A stretch of DNA of 64,000 nt from Bradyrhizobium manausense. Lineage in GTDB: Bacteria; Pseudomonadota; Alphaproteobacteria; Rhizobiales; Xanthobacteraceae. Position numbers and translations under genes: made by a program. Below the pieces are notes generated by a model. It was not told where the DNA came from. It did no database searches and saw only the letters and a program-made list of their open reading frames with translations. Below, in pieces: positions 58,571 through 64,000 of this stretch. The stretch covers positions 124,001 through 188,000 of the forward strand of contig NZ_JAFCLG010000005.1 of NCBI RefSeq assembly GCF_018129685.1, read 5' to 3'. Every line of letters starts with the position of its first letter. The first letter of the stretch is position 1.

Positions 58571-58619
58571 GAGCATGACGTGGTCCGAAAACCGCTTCAC
58601 ACCTTTCGGCGTCATGCTC
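58571..58619. repeat. palindromic element (GCATGA family) overlapping the end of pheT
   Basis: GAGCATGACG at the left is the exact complement of CGTCATGCTC at the right, with CCGAAAACCGCTTCACACCTTTCGG inside. Bases 58612-58619 are also the final codons of pheT on the minus strand, so the GCATGA of the palindrome provides its last Ala codon and TGA stop. A related copy is at 7398-7441. Confidence 0.88.
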
Positions 58620-61020
58620 GCAACGTGCCGCCAGTCTTCTTCGTGACCTCGGCCACGATCTTCGCGGCCACGGCCTCGATCTCCTGATCGGTCAGCGTCT
58701 TCTCGCGCGGCTGGATCGTCACCGCGATGCCAACAGACTTCTTGCCGTCGTCGATGCCCTTGCCCTCATAGACGTCGAACACGTTGACGCCGGTGATCAG
58801 CTTCTTGTCGACGCCCTGCGCGGCACGCACGATCTCGCCCGCCTTGACGCCACGGTCGACGATGAAGGCGAAGTCGCGCGACACCGGCTGGAACGCGGAG
58901 AGTTCGATCAACGGCTTGGCGCGCGTCGGCTTCTTCTTCGCCTCCGGAATGCGATCGAGTGTCACCTCGAACACGACAAGCGGGCCATCGGCGCCGAGGG
59001 CCTCGAGCGCGCGCGGATGCATCTCGCCGAAAGTGCCGAGCACGTTCTGTGGCCCGATCTGGATCGTGCCGGAGCGACCCGGATGCAGCCAGGCGGGACC
59101 GCCGGCGACGATCTGCAGCGCCTGCATCGGCGCGCCCGCCGCAGCCAGCACCGCGAGCGCATCGGCCTTCGCGTCAAACACGTCGGCCTGCGCCGAGCCC
59201 GACCAATGCCGCCCCAATCCTTCGCCCGACGCAAGGCCGCGGCGCACGCCGCTCGCGGCCATGAACTGATCCTGCGGACGATCGCCCTTGAAGACCTGGC
59301 CGACCTCGAACAACGCGACGTCCCCATAGCCACGATCGGCATTGGCCTGCGCGGCTGCGACGAGGCCCGGCAGCAGGCTCGGCCGCATGTCGGAGAGATC
59401 GGCGGCGATCGGGTTGGCGACTTCGAGTTCGCGCTGGCCGCCGCCGAACAGTTGGGCGGCAGGCTTCGTGATGAACGACCACGTCACGGCCTCGACCATG
59501 CCGCGGCTCGCGAGCGCGCGCCGCGCACGGCGGGTTCGCAGCTGCAGCGGTGTCAGCACCGACTTGCGCGCATCCTCGCCGCGCTCGAATGGCGTCATCG
59601 GCACCTTGTCGACGCCGTAGATGCGGACGACTTCCTCGACGATGTCGGCCTTGCCATGCACGTCCGAGCGCCACGACGGCACCGCGACCTTCACCACCGG
59701 GCCAGGACCCGCCATCATGAAGCCGAGACGGGTTAGGATGAGCTTCATCTCGACCTGCGGCACCTCGATGCCGGAGAGACGCTTCACCTCGGTGAGCGGG
59801 AAATCGATGATGCGGTCGTCGCCGAACGCGTTGCCGACGACGACGTTCTCGGACGGGGTGCCGCCGCACATCTCCATCACCAGCCTGGTCGCGAGCTCGA
59901 GGCCCGGTACCATGAAGGCCGGATCGACGCCGCGCTCGAAGCGGTAGCGCGCATCGGAGTTGATGCCGAGCTTGCGGCCGGTCTGGGCGATATTGATCTC
60001 GTTCCACAACGCCGATTCGATCAGCACGTCGGTGGTGTTCTCGTCGCAGCCCGAGGCCTCGCCGCCCATGATGCCGGCGAGCGATTCGACGCCGTCCTCG
60101 TCGGCGATCACGCAGATCGAGGGATCGAGATTGTAGGCGCGGCCGTCGAGCGCGAGCAGTGCCTCGCCTTCGCGGGCTCGGCGCACGACCAGATTGCCCT
60201 TCACCTTGCCGGCGTCGAACACGTGCAGCGGGCGTGCGCGGTTGTAGGTCATGAAGTTGGTGATGTCGACCAGCGCGTTGATCGGGCGCAGTCCGATCGC
60301 GGTCAGCCGCTTCTGCAGCCATTCCGGCGACGGGCCGTTCTTCACGCCGCGCACGAGGCGCAGGGCGAAGCCCGGACACAGCGCGGGGTCCTCGACCGTG
60401 ACCTTCACCGGGCAGGGGAATTCACCCTTGATCGGCTTGATGGCCGGGTCCTTGAACTTGCCCATGTCCGCAGCGGCGAGATCGCGTGCGATGCCGTGCA
60501 CGCCGGTGCAGTCCTGGCGGTTCGGCGTCAGATTGATCTCGATCACGGGATCGCCGAGCGCGGCCCATTCGGCGTAAGCGGTGCCAACAGGCGCATCCGC
60601 CGGCAACTCCATGATCCCGTCATGGTCGTTGGAGATCTGCAGCTCCGCTGCCGAGCACAGCATGCCGCGGCTCTCGACGCCGCGGATGGTGCCGACGCCC
60701 AGCGTGATGTCCTTGCCTGGAATGTAGGTGCCGGGCGGGGAGAACACGCTGACGAGCCCGGCGCGCGCATTCGGCGCGCCGCACACGACCTGCACCGGCG
60801 CGCCGCCGTCGCCGGTGTCGACCATGCAGACGCGCAGGCGATCGGCATTCGGATGCTGCTCGGCCGAGATCACCCTTGCGATCGTGAAGGGCTTGAGCGC
60901 CTTCGCCTTGTCCTCGATGGTCTCGACCTCGAGCCCGATCATGGTGAGCTTGTCGGCGAGCCTTTCCAGCGGCTCGTCGGTGTCGAGATGATCCTTCAGC
61001 CAGGAGAGGGTGAATTTCAT
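58612..61020 (-). CDS. pheT: phenylalanyl-tRNA synthetase beta subunit
   Basis: PheT is the large subunit of the heterotetrameric synthetase. The 802-residue protein opens with [33 protein letters not shown], then an OB/EMAP-like tRNA-binding domain ([18 protein letters not shown] and [10 protein letters not shown]), the B3/B4 editing domain, B5 domains and the ferredoxin-fold anticodon-binding domain at the C-terminus ([20 protein letters not shown]). Its ATG overlaps the stop of the DUF559 gene (ATGA), and its stop codon comes from a palindromic element. Confidence 0.98.
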   Translation of the reverse strand: MKFTLSWLKDHLDTDEPLERLADKLTMIGLEVETIEDKAKALKPFTIARVISAEQHPNADRLRVCMVDTGDGGAPVQVVCGAPNARAGLVSVFSPPGTYIPGKDITLGVGTIRGVESRGMLCSAAELQISNDHDGIMELPADAPVGTAYAEWAALGDPVIEINLTPNRQDCTGVHGIARDLAAADMGKFKDPAIKPIKGEFPCPVKVTVEDPALCPGFALRLVRGVKNGPSPEWLQKRLTAIGLRPINALVDITNFMTYNRARPLHVFDAGKVKGNLVVRRAREGEALLALDGRAYNLDPSICVIADEDGVESLAGIMGGEASGCDENTTDVLIESALWNEINIAQTGRKLGINSDARYRFERGVDPAFMVPGLELATRLVMEMCGGTPSENVVVGNAFGDDRIIDFPLTEVKRLSGIEVPQVEMKLILTRLGFMMAGPGPVVKVAVPSWRSDVHGKADIVEEVVRIYGVDKVPMTPFERGEDARKSVLTPLQLRTRRARRALASRGMVEAVTWSFITKPAAQLFGGGQRELEVANPIAADLSDMRPSLLPGLVAAAQANADRGYGDVALFEVGQVFKGDRPQDQFMAASGVRRGLASGEGLGRHWSGSAQADVFDAKADALAVLAAAGAPMQALQIVAGGPAWLHPGRSGTIQIGPQNVLGTFGEMHPRALEALGADGPLVVFEVTLDRIPEAKKKPTRAKPLIELSAFQPVSRDFAFIVDRGVKAGEIVRAAQGVDKKLITGVNVFDVYEGKGIDDGKKSVGIAVTIQPREKTLTDQEIEAVAAKIVAEVTKKTGGTLRA

Positions 61021-61463
61021 GGCTGCTTTTTCTCCACGGAGACGGTCTGCTCCCTCTCCCGCTTGCGGGGGAGGGTTGGGGTGGGGGCTCTCTCCGCGAC
61101 GGTGGTCGCGATTGTTTCGAGAACGCCGGCACGGTTGGTCATGACATCGATATTGCTGAAGCGAAGGACCTTGAAGCCCTTCGCTTCAATCGCAGCGGAT
61201 CGCCGTGCATCTGCGCGCTCGCCCTCATCAGAAAAATGCTGGCCGCCATCAAGTTCGATGACGAGCTTCGCCGCGTGGCAGATGAAATCGGCGACGTAGC
61301 GTTCGATCGGCACTTGGCGGCGAAAAATCACATCGTTCAATCGGCCGGCACGGAGCTCCGACCAGAGGATACGCTCTGCGTCGGTCGAATTGCGTCTGAG
61401 TGTGCGCGCGTTGGCTCGCAGCTTGGCGGGCACTTTCCAGCCCGGATGTTCAGGATCGACCAT
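61017..61463 (-). CDS. DUF559 endonuclease-like protein inserted between pheS and pheT
   Basis: The 148-residue protein is related to the Vsr/restriction-like DUF559 family. It has [40 protein letters not shown] then [24 protein letters not shown], giving the conserved Asp, Glu-x-Asp and Gln-His residues. I chose ATG 61463 ([11 protein letters not shown]), with an ATG at 61475 as alternative. The C-terminal residues [14 protein letters not shown] are encoded by a palindromic repeat arm. The gene overlaps pheT by ATGA. Catalysis and target are unknown. Confidence 0.8.
   Translation of the reverse strand: MVDPEHPGWKVPAKLRANARTLRRNSTDAERILWSELRAGRLNDVIFRRQVPIERYVADFICHAAKLVIELDGGQHFSDEGERADARRSAAIEAKGFKVLRFSNIDVMTNRAGVLETIATTVAERAPTPTLPRKREREQTVSVEKKQP
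61052..61085. repeat. left arm of an inverted repeat pair around the DUF559 gene
   Basis: A hairpin with the core CCCGCTTGCGGGGGAGGG (61058-61075) carries the inward tail TTGGGGTG. The first 32 bases match the reverse complement of 61490-61521 at 31 positions. This arm lies inside the 3' end of the DUF559 coding region and is translated as part of [14 protein letters not shown]. Confidence 0.9.
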
Positions 61464-61489
61464 TGGTAATCCCATTGAGGAGACACTCT

Positions 61490-61521
61490 CACCCCAACCC
61501 TCCCCCGCAAGCGGGGGAGGG
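61490..61521. repeat. right arm of the inverted repeat pair around the DUF559 gene
   Basis: The arm reads CACCCCAACCCTCCCCCGC and continues to complete a hairpin with the CCCCGCAAGCGGGG core. It lies about 27 bp upstream of the DUF559 start. The pairing with 61052-61083 is 31 of 32, and both tails (TTGGGGTG and CACCCCAA) point toward the gene. Confidence 0.9.
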
Positions 61522-61591
61522 GGTCCGACCTGTCGTGCGGACAAAGGGTGCGGATCCACACGGAGAGCGCCACACGCTCGCTCTATCCATT

Positions 61592-61630
61592 CCCTGCCCC
61601 GCTTGCGGGGGAGGGGCAGGGAGAGGGTTG
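61592..61630. repeat. third hairpin of the same family, between pheS and the DUF559 gene
   Basis: CCCTGCCCC and GGGGCAGGG pair around GCTTGCGGGGGA, and a GAGAGGGTTG tail follows. It has the same GCTTGC core as the two arms around the DUF559 gene and fills much of the 61522-61678 spacer. I see no gene in that spacer. Confidence 0.75.
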
Positions 61631-61678
61631 TCTCCGCAAAGGGAACGGAGAGAGTCTCCGTATGGCCGATCACTGCCA

Positions 61679-62761
61679 TCACGAGCTCAGCCCGCCCGCC
61701 AGGGTCGGCACTTCGAGCGGCTTGAAGCCGTAATGGCTCAGCCAGCGGACGTCGCTGTCGAACAGCTGGCGCAGGTCGGCGATGCCGTATTTCAGCATGG
61801 CGATGCGGTCGATGCCCATGCCCCAGGCAAAGCCCTGGTACTCGTCGGGATCGATGCCGCAGGCGCGCAGCACGTTCGGATGCACCATGCCGCAGCCGAG
61901 AATCTCGAGCCAGTCCTCGCCCTCGCCGAAGCGGATCTCGCCCTTGTCGCGGCGGCACTGGATGTCGACTTCCAGCGACGGCTCCGTGAACGGGAAGAAC
62001 GACGGGCGGAAGCGCATGTTGATGTGGTCGACCTCGAAGAACGCCTTGCAGAACTCGTGCAGGATCCATTTGAGGTGGCCGAGATGCGAATGCTTGTCGA
62101 TGACGAGGCCTTCGACCTGGTGGAATTGCGGCGTGTGGGTTGCATCCGAATCGATGCGGTAGGTGCGGCCCGGACAGATCACGCGGATCGGCGGCTTCTG
62201 GCTCAGCATCGTGCGCACCTGCACCGGCGAGGTGTGGGTCCGGAGCAGCATGCGCGAGCCGTCCTCCTTCGGATGGAAGAAGAACGTGTCGTGCATCTCG
62301 CGCGCCGGATGGCCTTCCGGGAAATTCAGCTTGGTGAAGTTGTAGTCGTCGGTCTCGATGTCAGGACCTTCGGCGACGGAGAAACCCATGTCGGCGAAGA
62401 TCGTGGTCAGCTCGTCCCAGACCTGGCTCAGCGGATGGATGCGGCCGGCATCGGTCGCGGTATCGCGCAGAGGCAGCGTGACGTCGACGGTTTCGGCCGC
62501 GAGCCGCGCATCGAGCGCGGCAGACTTCAACACCTCGCGCCGTGCGGCGAGGGCCTCGGTGACCTTGTCCTTGGCCTGGTTGATCGCCGCGCCCTGCGTC
62601 TTGCGCTCGTCGGGCGACATCTTGCCGAGCGTGGCGAGCAGCGCCGAGATCGAGCCCTTCTTGCCGAGGGCCGCGACGCGCACGGCTTCGAGCGCGGCTT
62701 CATCGCCGGCGGCGGCGATCTGGTCGAGGATGGATGTTTCGAGCGTTGCGAGGTCGGACAC
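61679..62761 (-). CDS. pheS: phenylalanyl-tRNA synthetase alpha subunit
   Basis: PheS carries the aminoacylation site. I chose GTG 62761 ([15 protein letters not shown]), preceded by AAGGA, giving 360 residues; the longer frame to 62821 is not family-like. The N-terminal coiled domain is followed by class II motifs: [52 protein letters not shown] (motif 1 region), [14 protein letters not shown] (motif 2) and GWGMGIDR-like [17 protein letters not shown] (motif 3). I saw no phenylalanine-rich leader upstream. Confidence 0.98.
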   Translation of the reverse strand: MSDLATLETSILDQIAAAGDEAALEAVRVAALGKKGSISALLATLGKMSPDERKTQGAAINQAKDKVTEALAARREVLKSAALDARLAAETVDVTLPLRDTATDAGRIHPLSQVWDELTTIFADMGFSVAEGPDIETDDYNFTKLNFPEGHPAREMHDTFFFHPKEDGSRMLLRTHTSPVQVRTMLSQKPPIRVICPGRTYRIDSDATHTPQFHQVEGLVIDKHSHLGHLKWILHEFCKAFFEVDHINMRFRPSFFPFTEPSLEVDIQCRRDKGEIRFGEGEDWLEILGCGMVHPNVLRACGIDPDEYQGFAWGMGIDRIAMLKYGIADLRQLFDSDVRWLSHYGFKPLEVPTLAGGLSS

Positions 62762-62913
62762 GGTCAAATCCTTGGCTCTAAATTCGGCTGGGTTGTCGCC
62801 GCCAGAAGGGCGTAACGTCAAGCAAAAAGCCGGTCATTTCGCGCCTCCGAGCGGCTGGGTTGAACCTCGCGCGGGGGCCGGGCACCAAGACAGGATACGA
62901 GGAGACCCTTGCG

Positions 62914-63339
62914 ATGCTTTCGAGATGCTACCGTGCTGCTTCCCTGGCCGCTGCTTCCATCGTCCTGTCGCTCGCCACGACGCCGGCGCGCGCCATGGTC
63001 TGCATGGACACATCCATGACGCTGGACGAGGTCGTTGACACCATCAGCGCCCAGAAGAGCTGCGACAGCGCGATGAAGGTCTTCAAGGATTGCGCACTGA
63101 CGGCGAGCGGAGACGTCGAACTCGGTGCCGCGGTCGAAAAGAAATGCGAGGCCGACTTCAAGCCCGGCCTCAACGCGTCGCAGAACCAGGCCTACAAGCG
63201 TGAGATGCACGCATGCGACATCAAGTACCGGAACAAGTCCGGCACCATGTATCTGTCGTTCGCGGCATTCTGCCGGGCGGAGGTCGCCCAGCGTTATTCT
63301 GAGCGCGCGCTGAAGGCCGCGGGCCATAAGGCCCGCTAG
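62914..63339 (+). CDS. small secreted cysteine-containing protein of unknown function
   Basis: I chose ATG 62914 (MLSRCYRAASLAAASIVLSLATTPARA), with GAGGAGACC upstream, giving a clear signal peptide and a mature part of about 114 residues. The mature part has six cysteines (for example CMDTSM, SCDSAM, DCALTA and CEADFK), an even number suited to disulfides. I recognise no family. The gene lies on the opposite strand between pheS and rplT and converges with rplT. Confidence 0.72.
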   Translation: MLSRCYRAASLAAASIVLSLATTPARAMVCMDTSMTLDEVVDTISAQKSCDSAMKVFKDCALTASGDVELGAAVEKKCEADFKPGLNASQNQAYKREMHACDIKYRNKSGTMYLSFAAFCRAEVAQRYSERALKAAGHKAR

Positions 63340-63347
63340 CGCGAGCC

Positions 63348-63707
63348 TCAGGCAGCCAGAGCGGCCTTGGCCTTCTCGGCGATCGCCTGGAATGCCGCGG
63401 GCTCGCTGATCGCGAGATCCGACAGGACCTTGCGGTCCACCGTGATCCCGGACTTGGCCATGCCGTCGATAAATCGGCTGTAGGTCAGGCCGAACGGACG
63501 AACGGCAGCATTGATGCGCTGGATCCAGAGAGCGCGGAAGGTGCGCTTCTTACGCTTGCGGTCGCGGAAGGCGTATTGCTGGGCCTTTTCCACGGCCGGC
63601 TTGGCGGCGCGGATGGTGTTCTTGCGGCGGCCGTAGAAACCCTTGGCGGCCTTGTAGACTTTCTTGTGCTTGGCGTGGGCGGTCACACCGCGTTTGACGC
63701 GAGACAT
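63348..63707 (-). CDS. rplT: 50S ribosomal protein L20
   Basis: L20 helps early assembly of the large subunit. The 119-residue protein has the standard start [30 protein letters not shown], then the basic helix [21 protein letters not shown] and the C-terminal [25 protein letters not shown]. It follows rpmI in the same direction by 81 bp. Confidence 0.98.
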   Translation of the reverse strand: MSRVKRGVTAHAKHKKVYKAAKGFYGRRKNTIRAAKPAVEKAQQYAFRDRKRKKRTFRALWIQRINAAVRPFGLTYSRFIDGMAKSGITVDRKVLSDLAISEPAAFQAIAEKAKAALAA

Positions 63708-63788
63708 GACAGAAATCCTTCGAAAGATGACTTTGTTTTCGGATCGCCGCGAACGACGCGGCGCGTATGGCGATGATTTTCGACGCGA

Positions 63789-63989
63789 TCAGGCGTTCGG
63801 CAAGAAGTACTTCTTGACGTTGTCGCCGTCGGTCTTGAACAGCACGGCCGTGCCGCGCAGCTGACGGATCTGCTTCTTCGTCCGCTTGATCATGCCGTGA
63901 CGCTTGCTGCGATGAGCGAACATCACTTTGCCGGTGGCAGTCACCTTGAAGCGCTTTTTAGCGCCCGATTTGGTCTTCAGCTTGGGCAT
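63789..63989 (-). CDS. rpmI: 50S ribosomal protein L35
   Basis: L35 is a small, very basic ribosomal protein. The 66-residue sequence has the family pattern [51 protein letters not shown]. It precedes rplT, and infC would be expected upstream beyond the right edge; the expected order infC-rpmI-rplT-pheST is consistent apart from the small gene on the opposite strand between rplT and pheS. Confidence 0.98.
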   Translation of the reverse strand: MPKLKTKSGAKKRFKVTATGKVMFAHRSKRHGMIKRTKKQIRQLRGTAVLFKTDGDNVKKYFLPNA

Positions 63990-64000
63990 TTGGCTCTCCT

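Noticed and set aside
61464..62069. N-terminal extension of the DUF559 frame into pheS
   Set aside because: The extra residues come from repeat DNA and from antisense pheS sequence; the family-like part begins near 61463.
62762..62913. phenylalanine-rich leader peptide and attenuator before pheS
   Set aside because: I saw no run of Phe codons on the minus strand in this gap and no terminator-antiterminator pair.

Overview
The window is chromosomal DNA from a high-GC alphaproteobacterium, most likely Bradyrhizobium or a close relative in the Nitrobacteraceae. This rests on three things: gene orders I know from that group (hisB-DUF2628-hisH-hisA-hisF-hisE-coaA; dnaK-dnaJ-pmtA-pyrF-dapB-gpmA); a PmtA-type phosphatidylcholine enzyme; and many short palindromic intergenic elements of the kind that litter these genomes. 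I see no rRNA, tRNA, CRISPR array, prophage or insertion sequence. Nearly all of the window is core genome.

Layout. 1-4.7 kb: end of a probable mltA, an Smr-domain gene, a membrane protein, and the hslV-DUF2585-hslU protease operon on the minus strand. 4.8-9.6 kb: histidine operon plus coaA. 9.7-14.7 kb: hybrid histidine kinase, comM and a small PilZ protein. 14.8-20.1 kb: part of a Tad/Flp pilus locus, with cpaB-cpaC-cpaD-cpaE facing a convergent tadD and no cpaF/tadB/tadC in the window. 20.6-27.1 kb: gshB, yraN, rsmI, an LpoA-like gene, hemW, rdgB and rph. 27.3-34.6 kb: heat-shock genes hrcA-grpE and dnaK-dnaJ, separated by an exported nicotinamidase and a secreted protein; dnaK has an RpoH-type promoter. 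34.7-42.9 kb: pmtA, a flavin reductase, pyrF, dapB, gpmA, a Tat-exported CocE hydrolase, an Ada-like methyltransferase and nth. 43-45.7 kb: EmrAB-type efflux pair. 46.6-51.4 kb: an MFS transporter, a LysR regulator, a family III CoA-transferase and an HMG-CoA-lyase homologue, possibly an organic-acid catabolic unit. 51.6-54.9 kb: NikR, a CopA-type ATPase and CsoR around a shared operator. 55-58.6 kb: a YiiX-like hydrolase, an exported amine oxidase and a TauE/SafE permease. 58.6-64 kb: pheS-(DUF559)-pheT, rplT and rpmI.

The most unusual feature is the family of palindromic elements. Several occur as two hairpins in inverted orientation enclosing a spacer. One such pair, 32 bp arms differing at one base, encloses a DUF559 nuclease-like gene inside the pheS-pheT operon, and one arm is translated as part of that protein. 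Another element supplies the pheT stop codon. A nuclease-carrying palindrome cassette is an inference, but the sequence arrangement is directly visible.
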